DNA of 18,452 nucleotides, taken from Soonwooa sp023440705 (lineage in GTDB: Bacteria > Bacteroidota > Bacteroidia > Flavobacteriales > Weeksellaceae). Below are positions 6,501 through 15,246 of the stretch, one piece after another. The DNA lies in the NCBI GenBank assembly GCA_023440705.1, contig JAEXRP010000075.1:1-18452 (forward strand). The letters run 5' to 3'. A program made the translations under genes and the position numbers. Below the pieces are notes generated by a model. The model saw nothing but the letters and a program-made list of their open reading frames with translations. It had not been told where the DNA came from and did not search any database. Position 1 is the first letter of the stretch. The number at the start of each line of letters is the position of its first letter.

Positions 6501-7927
6501 ATGGAAGCAAAAGCTCTTCGAGTTTCGTTGATTGTCGGTGCCACTTTTTTAATGGAAAATCTAGATTCACCGTAATTACGACTGCGCTTCCACAAATGGC
6601 AAAATCCTTTGGCGCCGATCCGCTTCACATGAGTATTGGCGTTTCGGTTTACATTATTATGTTAGCAGTTTTTATCCCGATTAGTGGCTGGATCTCTGAA
6701 AAATTTGGTGTTAAAAAAGTTTTTGGAACGGCAATTCTTGGTTTTTTGGTTGTATCAGCGCTTTGCGGATGGAGTCAAAATTTAACGCAGTTTACTTTAG
6801 CCAGAGCTTTACAAGGCTTTTTTGGAGCGATGATGGTTCCTGTAGGACGACTTTCGGTTCTTAAAAACACAGAAAAAAACGATCTAGTCAGTGCCATTGC
6901 TTTTATTACTTGGCCTGGACTTATTGGTCCCATACTTGGGCCTTTTGTAGGAGGATATATTACGACCTATTTCAGTTGGCACTGGATATTTTTCATTAAT
7001 ATTCCGTTGGGACTTTTGGCTTTCTTTCTAACTATGAAATACATTCCCGATACGAACGAAAAAACTGATAGGAAACTTGATGTTAAAGGGTTTGCATTAA
7101 GTACGATTGGGATGATTGGGTTTATGTTGGGTTTAGAAAGTTTTACGAATGATATGCTGCCTGTTTATTATTCGGTGCCATTGATGATATTTAGTATTTT
7201 GGTGTTTTATATTTTTTATTTACATACCAAAAAAGTTGATAATCCACTACTCGATTTTTCTGAATTAAAAACCAAAACCTACTCAATTACGATTTACTCT
7301 GGTTCTATAACAAGAATGGTTATTGGGATGGCGCCTTTTTTAATGCCATTAATGTTTCAAGTCGGATTTGGATTAACAGCCTTCGAATCTGGAAGTTTGC
7401 TAATGGCAAGTATGGTTGGTAGTTTGGTTATGAAGCCTGCAACAGTTTGGATCACTCGGAAATTTTCGTTTAGAAGAGTTCTAGTTGCCAACACTGTATT
7501 ATTAAGTTTAACATCTTTTGCAATGCTTCTACTCTTCCCAAATACGCCACATTGGATGACCATAACAGTATTGTTTATTTCAGGATGTGTTCGGTCGATG
7601 CAATTTAGTAGTCTTAATACTTTAGCTTATGCTGACATCCCGAAAGAGCGCATGAACAACGCCAATACATTATATAGCACAGCACAACAAATGACTTTGG
7701 GAATGGGAATTACGCTTGGTGCATTTTCGTTAAAAACCGCAAGTCTTTTTCATGGTACTGAAGGTCATTATAATGTTAAAGATTTTCATTTAGCTTTTGC
7801 CATTATCGGTGTTCTCGGCTTGGTAACACTTTATGAATATCTAAAACTATCAGATCGCGATGGCATCAATGTCAGAAATATGAAAAGTCGAAAACGTGCG
7901 AAAAATGATCTTCATAAAACGCATTAA
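6501..7927 (+). pseudogene. DHA2-type (EmrB/QacA) MFS drug exporter gene with a frameshift in transmembrane segment 1
   Basis: A major facilitator exporter of the 14-transmembrane drug:proton antiporter class. The natural start appears to be the ATG at 6501, giving MEAKALRVSLIVGATFLMENLDS, which then stops at TAA 6573-6575. Continuing in the other frame from about 6569 gives TVITTALPQMAKSFGADP, the exact continuation expected for this family. One base appears lost around 6566-6572. The remaining open frame begins at ATG 6596 (443 residues to the stop at 7927) and lacks segment 1. It keeps motif A-like GWISEKFGVKKVFG, motif C-like GLIGPILGPFVGGYI and about 13 predicted membrane segments, with no further damage. 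It may be a recent inactivation, a sequencing error, or a shortened protein from 6596. A rejoining -1 shift has no slippery site. The substrate is unknown. Confidence 0.8.
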
Positions 7928-7944
7928 CCAATTTAAGGTACATT

Positions 7945-7972
7945 AAAAAAAAGAGAAAGCTAACTTCCTCTT
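7945..7972 (-). terminator. Terminator of the DUF4476 gene
   Basis: Arms 7951-7959 and 7964-7972 pair over 9 bases (one G-U in the minus-strand RNA) with a 4-base loop. On the minus strand the stem runs into a T tract (complement of 7945-7952). The MFS gene ends about 20 bases to the left and may also use the hairpin. Confidence 0.65.
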
Positions 7973-7995
7973 ATATTATATTCTGTTCTAAAAAA

Positions 7996-8901
7996 TTATT
8001 GATTAGAAATAAACTTCATTAGCTCTCGTCTTCCTGTCTCAAAATCAAATGCATCACCAACGACGAAATATAGATTTTTATCGACGCAATTTTTATATAA
8101 TATTTTTGCCACATCCAGACGATTACTGTCAAACGAAAACGGTTTTAGTAACATTGCAATTTGATTTGACGTAAAATCCGAAGCTCGGACTTGTTGAAGA
8201 ATGAATTCCTTTTTATCTTTATCAAAAGCCGCGTTTTTCAGCATTGCATTATAAAATTGTTGAAACAATTGATTGTTCATAACGGCGCTGTTATTGAAAT
8301 TTGGAGAAGTAGGTTGATTCCATCCAGAATTATATGGATTGTTCCAAACATCGTCCCACTCATTAAAACCATACATTTGCCCTTGTACAGGATACGAATC
8401 TAGCAAAAACAAACCTTTATTAGTAAAGAAATCCAAAACCATTCTGCTGTTATTCGCAACTTTCAATTGAGTTCTATAAATTAAATAACCATTCGTATAA
8501 ATTGAAACTGGAATCTTACCAGAACTTAAATCAAAGAAACGGTATTTTCCTGAAGCATTACTTATCATTTGATCTCCAACTTCTACTGTAAAATAGCCAT
8601 TTTCAGGGATTCTTAAAAACACTTCGGAATAGCCGTAGTTTTGATTCCAACGATAATTATTTGTCGACCTTGTTCCTGAAGATCCATTGCTTCGACCATA
8701 ATCATTACTATTATTTCCAGAGTTTCTTTGTCCGTTATTTTTTGACGAACCTCTTTCACCACTTATCTCGCCAACATTATTTCGTTGTTGCATTTCGGAA
8801 GTACTTGCTTCATTTTTTAGCAATTCTCCAGATCGTCCAGCTTCTTGAGCAAAAGCTTGTAAGCTAACTGCTAAAATTAAAAATGTAAATATCTTTTTCA
8901 T
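7996..8901 (-). CDS. Secreted DUF4476 protein
   Basis: A 301-residue exported protein of unknown function. A signal peptide covers residues 1-19 (cut after AFAQ). Residues about 28-95 are a hydrophilic, Asn/Ser/Gly/Arg-rich low-complexity segment. Residues about 92-172 look like a small beta domain (VFLRIPENGYFTVEVGDQ, GKIPVSIYTNGYLIYRTQL), resembling surface beta-sandwich modules. Residues about 203-298 match the helical DUF4476 domain of Bacteroidetes (FQQFYNAMLKNAAFDKDKK, LQQVRASDFTSNQIAMLL, DVAKILYKNCVDKNLYFVV, GRRELMKFI). There is no lipobox cysteine and no T9SS sorting domain, so it is probably periplasmic or outer-membrane associated. It forms its own unit between two terminators. The domain call comes from remembered family patterns. 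Confidence 0.8.
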   Translation of the reverse strand: MKKIFTFLILAVSLQAFAQEAGRSGELLKNEASTSEMQQRNNVGEISGERGSSKNNGQRNSGNNSNDYGRSNGSSGTRSTNNYRWNQNYGYSEVFLRIPENGYFTVEVGDQMISNASGKYRFFDLSSGKIPVSIYTNGYLIYRTQLKVANNSRMVLDFFTNKGLFLLDSYPVQGQMYGFNEWDDVWNNPYNSGWNQPTSPNFNNSAVMNNQLFQQFYNAMLKNAAFDKDKKEFILQQVRASDFTSNQIAMLLKPFSFDSNRLDVAKILYKNCVDKNLYFVVGDAFDFETGRRELMKFISNQ

Positions 8902-9070
8902 GACTTTTAAAATTTAGGTTTACAATTTTCTATATTCTACAAACGTGCCAAAAACCTTGTATTTTAGGAACTTTAAATGAATAATTTAATATTTTTAGTA
9001 AATCATTTTTTTTAACTAAACTCAATTTAACTCTCAATAAAAAATATCATCAAAGCAAAATTTAAAACAA

Positions 9071-9106
9071 AAAAAAAGAGAAGCCAAAACTGACTTCTCT
9101 TTTTTT
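9071..9106 (-). terminator. lpdA terminator
   Basis: A perfect 13-pair stem with arms 9071-9083 and 9094-9106 and a 10-base loop, GC in the middle and A/T runs outside. It lies about 20 bases after the lpdA stop on the minus strand. The A/T symmetry could make it work in both directions, but no plus-strand gene ends here. Confidence 0.8.
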
Positions 9107-9127
9107 AATATTTTGATTTTAAAAATC

Positions 9128-10531
9128 TTACATGTGGATTGCTCTTTTTCCTGTAGCGTCCAAAGCAGCTTCTTTCACAGCTTCTGCGTAAGTTGGGTGT
9201 GCGTGAGACATTCTTGTTAAATCTTCTGCACTTGCACGGAATTCCATAGCAGTAACACCTTCTGCAACCAAGTCAGCAGCTCTTGCACCAATCATGTGGA
9301 AACCAAGAATTTCGTCTGTTTTTGCATCAGCAATAATTTTCACGAAACCATCTGTATCACCCGAAGCACGGCTTCTTCCTAAAGCTCTCATTGGGAAATT
9401 ACCAACTTTATATTCAACACCAGCTTCTTTCAATTGCTCTTCCGTTTGTCCAACTCCAGCAACTTCTGGCCAAGTGTAAACAACTCCTGGAATTAAATTA
9501 TAATTGATATGTGGTTTTTGACCAGCCAAAGTTTCAGCAACGAAAACTCCTTCTTCTTCCGCTTTGTGAGCCAACATCGCCCCTTTAATAACGTCACCAA
9601 TTGCATAGATATTTGCAACGTTTGTTTGAAGATGATCGTTTACTTTCACTCTTCCTCTTTCATCCAATTCAACTCCCGCAGCTTCAAGACCAAGTCCGTC
9701 TGTGTAAGGTTTTCTACCCACAGAAACTAAACAATAATCACCTTCGAAAGCAACTTCTTCACCTTTTTTGTTTTTAGCAGTAACTTTTACGCTATCGCCA
9801 TTTCTTTCAACACCAGAAACCGCTGTTGAAAGTTCGAACTTCATACCTTGTTTTTTCAAGACTTTTTGAAGCTCTTTAGATAAAGAACCATCCATTCCTG
9901 GAATAATTTTGTCCATATATTCAACCACAGTTACTTGAGAACCTAATCTTAAATAAACTGAACCTAACTCAAGACCGATAACACCACCACCAATTACGAT
10001 CAAGTGTTTTGGGATTTCTTTTAAGTTTAAAGCTTCTGTAGAAGTGATTACTCTTTCTTTATCGATATTGATAAATGGCAACGAAGATGGCTTAGAACCT
10101 GTTGCGATGATCGTATATTTTGACTCAATAGATTCTGCAGAACCATCATTTTTTGTCACTTTTATTTTTGTAGCCGATTCAAAACTTCCAACACCTTCAA
10201 AAACAGTGATTTTGTTTTTATCCATCAAGAAACTGATTCCTTTCGTCGTCATATCAACCACTTCGTTTTTACGAGCAATCATTCTTGCTAAATCTGCTTT
10301 AGGCTCATTGATGATAATACCGAAATCTGCAAAATCGTGTTTTGCTTTTTCGAAATGCTCAGAGCTATCCAAAAGTGCTTTCGAAGGAATACATCCTACG
10401 TTAAGACACGTTCCACCCATTGTAGGGTATTTTTCGATAATTGCTGTTTTGAAACCCAATTGCGCCGCACGAATTGCAGCAACGTATCCACCAGGACCAG
10501 AACCGATTACGGTAACATCAAATTGTGACAT
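9128..10531 (-). CDS. lpdA: Dihydrolipoyl dehydrogenase (E3)
   Basis: FAD enzyme that reoxidises dihydrolipoamide with NAD+ in the pyruvate, 2-oxoglutarate and branched-chain 2-oxoacid dehydrogenase complexes and the glycine cleavage system. The 467-residue length is normal. The FAD-binding GSGPGG lies at 10-15 and the redox disulphide Cys42/Cys47 in GGTCLNVGCIPSKALL. The NAD-binding GGGVIGLELGS begins at 181, and the second FAD motif is IYAIGDV. The C-terminal dimer interface carries the catalytic HPT His445 and Glu450 (HAHPTYAEAVKEA). No E1 or E2 genes are nearby, so it is a free-standing E3 that may serve several complexes. It has its own promoter and a strong terminator. Confidence 0.97.
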   Translation of the reverse strand: MSQFDVTVIGSGPGGYVAAIRAAQLGFKTAIIEKYPTMGGTCLNVGCIPSKALLDSSEHFEKAKHDFADFGIIINEPKADLARMIARKNEVVDMTTKGISFLMDKNKITVFEGVGSFESATKIKVTKNDGSAESIESKYTIIATGSKPSSLPFINIDKERVITSTEALNLKEIPKHLIVIGGGVIGLELGSVYLRLGSQVTVVEYMDKIIPGMDGSLSKELQKVLKKQGMKFELSTAVSGVERNGDSVKVTAKNKKGEEVAFEGDYCLVSVGRKPYTDGLGLEAAGVELDERGRVKVNDHLQTNVANIYAIGDVIKGAMLAHKAEEEGVFVAETLAGQKPHINYNLIPGVVYTWPEVAGVGQTEEQLKEAGVEYKVGNFPMRALGRSRASGDTDGFVKIIADAKTDEILGFHMIGARAADLVAEGVTAMEFRASAEDLTRMSHAHPTYAEAVKEAALDATGKRAIHM

Positions 10532-10566
10532 TATATATTTTTTATGTTAATACTTTTTAAGCGTTA

Positions 10567-10597
10567 CAAATTTAAAGATAATATACAGCATCGCCAA
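10567..10597 (-). promoter_or_regulatory. lpdA promoter, Bacteroidetes type
   Basis: On the minus strand TTG (10595-10597), 20 bases, then TAAATTTG (10567-10574), a perfect TAnnTTTG at the proper spacing. Transcription would begin near 10560, giving a leader of about 30 bases before the ATG at 10531. Confidence 0.6.
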
Positions 10598-10636
10598 CTG
10601 AGATTGCGCAAAATTTTGTTAAACCTGCGATAGATG

Positions 10637-11713
10637 TTATAAATTTCCTAAAACTTGCTCGTATTTTTTCATAATGATGTCTTTTGAAAATCTTGAAAGT
10701 ATAGAACCTCGAATAGCATTTGCATCATGAGTTTGATGTAAAACTTTCAAAATATCTTGAGCAAAATCCTCATGATTTTCAATATTAGAAACTTCACCAT
10801 TAATGCCTTCTTGCACAATTTCGTTAATGCCTCCAGGACAATTATTAGCTAAAGAAAAAGTTCCGCACGCACCAGCTTCCAACAAAACATTGGGGAAACC
10901 TTCGTAACGAGACGATAAAACAAACAAATCCGCAAATTTTAAAAACTGATATGGATTTTCTTGTCTTCCATGAAATGTTACATTTTTAAGTCCAAGAAGT
11001 TCTTTCATTTCGTGAAGCATTTCTTTATCGCGTCCATCTCCCAAAATGTGAAGCAAAATATTTTCATTTTTTAATCTTGAAAATACTTTCAATAAATTAT
11101 CAAAACCTTTTCTGGAAGAAAGATTTCCGATGGCGACAACGTTTTTAAAATTGCTTTTAAAAGTTTCTGGACGTTGAGAAGATTTTAGTTTTTCATCAAT
11201 AAAATCAAAATCAACGGGATTATTTATTTTGACGATTTTATTAGATTTAATATCAAAATTTTTGAGTAAATCTTGCGCCATATCATCACTCTGACAAATG
11301 ATATTTTTGTAACTGTTGTAAAATTTATAAAAAAATCGAATTTCCTTTCTGGTAACGTGTTCCGAAACTACATTGGTTTCTCTAGCAATGAATTTCGTTT
11401 TTGGAAAAAGTTTAATAAAGAGCGATAAATACGCATTAACTTCTCCAAATCCCGAAAAAACAATATCGGGTTTTCTTTTTCGAATTTCCTTTAAAATAGG
11501 TCGAATCGAATGACGAATCCGTTCTGTATTAAGATCAATAATTTCCACATCATCTTTCACATAACGCAAATAGCCGCCTTCTTTACGCAAAAGCATGATT
11601 TTTGGTTTAAACTTTTCGCGCGGAAGATGGTTGGCAAGCGTCATCACAATGCGCTCGGCACCGCCAGTTTCCAAATCGGGAAGAATGAATATGATTGAGA
11701 TTTTTTTCATCAT
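10637..11713 (-). CDS. Family 4 glycosyltransferase (GT-B fold)
   Basis: A 358-residue retaining glycosyltransferase that probably adds a sugar to a surface polysaccharide or lipid-linked glycan at the cytoplasmic face of the inner membrane. The N-terminal Rossmann half has the acceptor-side loop LETGGAERIV (14-23). The C-terminal half starts with the nucleotide-sugar signature GNLSSRKGFDNLL (196-208) and contains LHILGDGRDK. It carries the GT4 EX7E motif, Glu271 and Glu279 (RYEGFPNVLLEAGACG). There is no membrane segment or signal peptide. Donor and acceptor cannot be told. It stands alone between lpdA and recQ rather than in a polysaccharide locus. Two ATGs in a row (11713 and 11710) are possible starts. 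Confidence 0.9.
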   Translation of the reverse strand: MMKKISIIFILPDLETGGAERIVMTLANHLPREKFKPKIMLLRKEGGYLRYVKDDVEIIDLNTERIRHSIRPILKEIRKRKPDIVFSGFGEVNAYLSLFIKLFPKTKFIARETNVVSEHVTRKEIRFFYKFYNSYKNIICQSDDMAQDLLKNFDIKSNKIVKINNPVDFDFIDEKLKSSQRPETFKSNFKNVVAIGNLSSRKGFDNLLKVFSRLKNENILLHILGDGRDKEMLHEMKELLGLKNVTFHGRQENPYQFLKFADLFVLSSRYEGFPNVLLEAGACGTFSLANNCPGGINEIVQEGINGEVSNIENHEDFAQDILKVLHQTHDANAIRGSILSRFSKDIIMKKYEQVLGNL

Positions 11714-11715
11714 TC

Positions 11716-11723
11716 CAAAGATA
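11716..11723 (-). promoter_or_regulatory. Possible -7 element directly before the glycosyltransferase start
   Basis: On the minus strand TATCTTTG matches TAnnTTTG exactly, but no TTG lies at the -33 position. It ends only 2 bases before the ATG, so its use would give a nearly leaderless transcript. In AT-rich DNA this may be chance. Confidence 0.22.
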
Positions 11724-11726
11724 AAA

Positions 11727-11763
11727 AAATAAACGCTCTACTAGATTAGTAAAGCGTTTATTT
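11727..11763 (-). terminator. recQ terminator
   Basis: Arms 11727-11737 and 11753-11763 pair perfectly over 11 bases. The stem continues after one mismatch with TACTA/TAGTA, leaving a 3-base loop. On the minus strand it ends in a T run. It lies 16 bases after the recQ stop and separates recQ from the glycosyltransferase gene. Confidence 0.82.
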
Positions 11764-11779
11764 AATATTTTAAAACAAA

Positions 11780-13987
11780 TTAGTTAGCTACGTCGCTAAT
11801 AAATTTAATTCTTAACATTCGGATTTCTTCATCAGATAAATCATCACCAAATTCATCAGTCAAAACTTTCATCGAATCGCTTTCTGAATCTTTCATAAAT
11901 TCCATAAATTCTTCAACAATATCTTCATCAAAATTATCTTCGATGTAATAATTAACATTTAACTTAGTACCTTGATATACAATCGCTTCCATTTCTTTAA
12001 GAAGCTCATTCATTGTTAAATTTTTGGCTCTCGCAATATCCTCGAAATCTAATTTTTTATCCGTATTCTGAATAATAAAAACCTTGTGACTCGCTTTGTT
12101 GGCAACTTGTTTCAGAACCATATCTTGCATGCGCTCGATATTGTTTTCTTCCACATATTTTTTGATAAACTCCGCAAAATCTTTTCCATACTTTTTGGCT
12201 TTTCCTTCACCAACGCCATAGATTTTAGCAATTTCTTCCAAACTCGTTGGATATTGCACCGTCATATCTTCCAAACTCGGATCCATAAAAACCGTGTATG
12301 GCGGAATTCCCAATTTGTGCGCCACCTTCTTGCGAAGCTCTTTTAACTGTCCAAATAATACTTGGTCAAGTCCGCCACCAGCTTGCACTTGGACTTGTTC
12401 AGATTCGGATTTTTTGGTTTGTGCTAAATCATATTGTCTGTCTTCTGCAATAAAGAATTGTTCTTTGCATTTGCCTTCCAACATGTCGTTGCCTTTTGGA
12501 GACAATTTTAAAACGCCGTAAGTTTCGATGTCTTTTTTAAGATATTCTTGCACCGTCGCTTGGCGAATAATCGACTTCCAATAATTATCACTTTGCTCCT
12601 TCCCGATTCCGAAAGCTTCAGATTTTTCAAGTTTGTAAGACTTTGTAACGGCAGTTTCTTTTCCAGTAATTATCGAAATCAAATCCTTGGTACGGAATTT
12701 TTCACCCAAATCTTTTATCAGTTTTAAAACAAAATTTAGGTCTTTGGTTGCTTCAATTAAACTTGGCGGATTAACAGAATTATCACACATTTTGGCACCA
12801 TCACCTTTTACAGGATCAAATTTTTCTCCGAAATAATGCAACAAATATTGACGTCGACTCATGGAAGTCTCCACATAACCTACAACCTCATTCAAAAGTT
12901 GAAGTCCGATTTCACGTTCAGAAACTGGCTTTTGAGCCAAGAACTTTTCTAATTTTTCAATATCTTTTGGATCATAAAATGCCAAACAATAACCTTCCCC
13001 GCCATCTCTGCCCGCTCTACCCGTCTCTTGATAATAACTTTCTAAAGATTTCGGGATATCATAATGAATAACAAATCGAACGTCTGGTTTGTCAATTCCC
13101 ATTCCGAAAGCGATGGTTGCGACAATAACGTCAACTTCCTCCATCAAGAATTTGTCCTGATTGGCAACTCTCGTTTTTTGGTCAAGTCCCGCGTGATAAG
13201 GCAAAGCATTAATGCTATTAACCTGAAGAAGTTGTGCAAATTCCTCTACTTTTCGGCGGCTAAGACAATAGACAATTCCAGATTTGCCTTTATGTTGGTT
13301 GATAAATTTTACAATTTCTTTATCTACATTAACTTTTGGTCGGATTTCATAAAACAAATTAGCTCTGTTAAAGCTTTCTTTGAAAACAACAGCATTGTTC
13401 ATTCCCAAAGTTTTTTGGATATCATCCTGAACTTTTGGCGTTGCAGTCGCTGTTAAAGCCATAACTGGAACGTTCGCAATTTTATCAATAATACCTTTTA
13501 AGTTACGATATTCTGGACGGAAATCGTGTCCCCATTCCGAAATACAATGCGCTTCATCAATGGCTACAAACGATATTTTAACATCGCGAAGAAATTCAAC
13601 ATACTCTTCTTTAATCAAAGATTCTGGTGCAACATATAGTAGTTTTGTTTTCCCAGATTTAATATCATCAAAAACTTGTTTGGTTTGCGCTTTATTAAGT
13701 GATGAGTTGAGAACATGCGCCACACCACTTTCCTCAGAAAGTCCATTAACCGCGTCAACTTGGTTCTTCATCAAAGCGATAAGTGGCGACACAACAATCG
13801 CTGTCCCTTCCGAGATTAATGCGGGTAGTTGATAACAAAGCGATTTTCCACCGCCTGTTGGCATTAATACAAAAACATCTTTCGATGCCAATAATGTATT
13901 TACAATCTCTTCTTGCTGACCTTTAAATGTTGAAAAACCAAAGTATTTTTTTAACTCCTTTGATAAGTCGATGTTCTTTATATCCAT
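11780..13987 (-). CDS. recQ: ATP-dependent DNA helicase RecQ
   Basis: A 3'-5' helicase of recombination and fork repair, which can work with topoisomerase III (topB is also in this window). It has 735 residues, longer than E. coli RecQ (about 610). Helicase motifs are Walker A MPTGGGKS (42-49), DEAH 144-147 with the aromatic-rich loop ISEWGHDFRPEY, ALTATAT (177-183) and motif VI QETGRAGRDG (320-329). The RQC zinc-binding region follows (RRQYLLHYFGE, 378-388), but three of the four usual zinc cysteines are absent: position 377 is Ser and only Cys401 remains. A winged-helix region spans about 415-520, and an HRDC domain lies at about 540-612. A tail of about 120 residues, acidic near its end, looks like an extra helix-turn-helix domain. 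It is divergent from kdsD. Confidence 0.95.
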   Translation of the reverse strand: MDIKNIDLSKELKKYFGFSTFKGQQEEIVNTLLASKDVFVLMPTGGGKSLCYQLPALISEGTAIVVSPLIALMKNQVDAVNGLSEESGVAHVLNSSLNKAQTKQVFDDIKSGKTKLLYVAPESLIKEEYVEFLRDVKISFVAIDEAHCISEWGHDFRPEYRNLKGIIDKIANVPVMALTATATPKVQDDIQKTLGMNNAVVFKESFNRANLFYEIRPKVNVDKEIVKFINQHKGKSGIVYCLSRRKVEEFAQLLQVNSINALPYHAGLDQKTRVANQDKFLMEEVDVIVATIAFGMGIDKPDVRFVIHYDIPKSLESYYQETGRAGRDGGEGYCLAFYDPKDIEKLEKFLAQKPVSEREIGLQLLNEVVGYVETSMSRRQYLLHYFGEKFDPVKGDGAKMCDNSVNPPSLIEATKDLNFVLKLIKDLGEKFRTKDLISIITGKETAVTKSYKLEKSEAFGIGKEQSDNYWKSIIRQATVQEYLKKDIETYGVLKLSPKGNDMLEGKCKEQFFIAEDRQYDLAQTKKSESEQVQVQAGGGLDQVLFGQLKELRKKVAHKLGIPPYTVFMDPSLEDMTVQYPTSLEEIAKIYGVGEGKAKKYGKDFAEFIKKYVEENNIERMQDMVLKQVANKASHKVFIIQNTDKKLDFEDIARAKNLTMNELLKEMEAIVYQGTKLNVNYYIEDNFDEDIVEEFMEFMKDSESDSMKVLTDEFGDDLSDEEIRMLRIKFISDVAN

Positions 13988-14209
13988 CCTTTAGTTTTGT
14001 TTACTAAATTTGCACAATAAATCAAAAATGACTTCAATTATTAAAGAATAACATTTTTGCTAAACTTTAAAAGCTTAATAGCTGACTTGATGTACTAAAG
14101 TTACTAAAGCTAATTGAAAAAACCAAAAATCTATTTTTTTTGGGAACGTGAAGATAGCAAAATTTAATGTGATTCTAAAATAAATAATGAAGCTTAATAA
14201 TTAAGTAAT

Positions 14210-15160
14210 ATGAATCTTCTTTCACTAGCCAAAGATGCCCTATCCATCGAAATCGCCGAACTTGAATCACTTAAAAATAGATTGGATGACAGTTTTGTAA
14301 AAGCCGTTGAAAGCATCAATGCAGCCTCCGGAAAACTCATCGTAGTTGGCATCGGTAAATCTGCGCATGTTGGTAACAAAATCGTGGCAACACTTAACTC
14401 AACTGGCACACCAGCACAATTTCTACATGCTGCAGAAGCCATACACGGTGACCTTGGCGTTATCCAAAAACAAGACGTTGTGCTTTGCATATCGTATTCC
14501 GGAAATTCTCCAGAAATCGTTAACCTTCTTCCCTTTTTAAAAGATTATTCTTCATGTTTAATCGGTATGACTGGAAATCCTGATAGTAAATTAGGAAAGG
14601 CATCTGCAATAATTCTGAATACACATGTTGACAAAGAAGCTTGCCCTAACAAGTTGGCGCCAACAAGTTCTACAACAGTGCAAATGGCTTTGGGCGATGC
14701 GCTAGCAGTTTGTCTTATGGAACTAAAAGATTTCAAAGACATCGATTTTGCAAAATTCCATCCAGGAGGAAGTTTAGGAAAAAATTTAACAGCGAAAGTG
14801 GAACAATTTGTTTCGCAAACCAAACCAGAAGTTAATCCTGAAGCGACAATTCGTGAGGTTATTATTTCGGTGAGTGCTTCCAAACATGGTATAACTGTCG
14901 TAACGGATAACGGAAAAATTCTTGGTGTGATTACCGATGGCGATTTGCGAAGAATGTTGCTAAATCAAGATGATGTCTCGAAAGTTATTGCAAAAGACAT
15001 TATGAGCAAAAATCCGAAAAACATTGATAAATCCGAACTTGCGAAAGAAGCCATGTATATTCTTAAAAATAACAATATCGGACAACTCATCGTAACTGAT
15101 AACGGACAATATTATGGTATTATCGACTTGCACAAACTTTTGGATGAAGGGATAATTTAG
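14210..15160 (+). CDS. kdsD: D-arabinose 5-phosphate isomerase (KpsF/GutQ family)
   Basis: Interconverts ribulose 5-phosphate and arabinose 5-phosphate, the first step towards Kdo for lipopolysaccharide. It has 316 residues with an N-terminal SIS domain (about 35-170) and two C-terminal CBS domains (about 205-260 and 264-316). The SIS motifs are VGIGKSAHVGNKI, AIHGDLG, SYSGNSPE and NKLAPTSSTT, followed by FHPGGSLG. Lys50, Glu102, Glu143 and His184 occupy the positions I recall as catalytic in E. coli KdsD (59, 111, 152, 193), all offset by nine. The gene is divergent from recQ and 86 bases upstream of tatC, probably cotranscribed with it. No other Kdo genes are in the window. Confidence 0.94.
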   Translation: MNLLSLAKDALSIEIAELESLKNRLDDSFVKAVESINAASGKLIVVGIGKSAHVGNKIVATLNSTGTPAQFLHAAEAIHGDLGVIQKQDVVLCISYSGNSPEIVNLLPFLKDYSSCLIGMTGNPDSKLGKASAIILNTHVDKEACPNKLAPTSSTTVQMALGDALAVCLMELKDFKDIDFAKFHPGGSLGKNLTAKVEQFVSQTKPEVNPEATIREVIISVSASKHGITVVTDNGKILGVITDGDLRRMLLNQDDVSKVIAKDIMSKNPKNIDKSELAKEAMYILKNNNIGQLIVTDNGQYYGIIDLHKLLDEGII

Positions 15161-15246
15161 AATTTCGAAAAAAGTCATACAAAGATTTAACAATAAAATA
15201 GTTAATTTCGCAGTCACAAAAATTGCATTAACAGGAACAGAAATTA

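Noticed and set aside
6555..6600. Programmed -1 ribosomal frameshift in the MFS gene
   Set aside because: A -1 shift would join the frames, but the sequence around GATTCACCGTAA has no slippery heptamer and no clear downstream stimulatory structure. A lost base is simpler.
10044..10550. 168-codon plus-strand open frame
   Set aside because: Antisense to the lpdA N-terminal FAD domain, with no recognisable motifs of its own.
13988..14209. Promoters for recQ and kdsD in their shared divergent region
   Set aside because: Near matches exist (TAAATTTG at 14005-14012; TTG at 14114 with a T-rich box at 14132), but spacing or sequence fails the pattern, so no site is called.
14194..14883. Minus-strand open frames at 14194-14490 and 14545-14883
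   Set aside because: Antisense to kdsD, whose SIS motifs are unambiguous.
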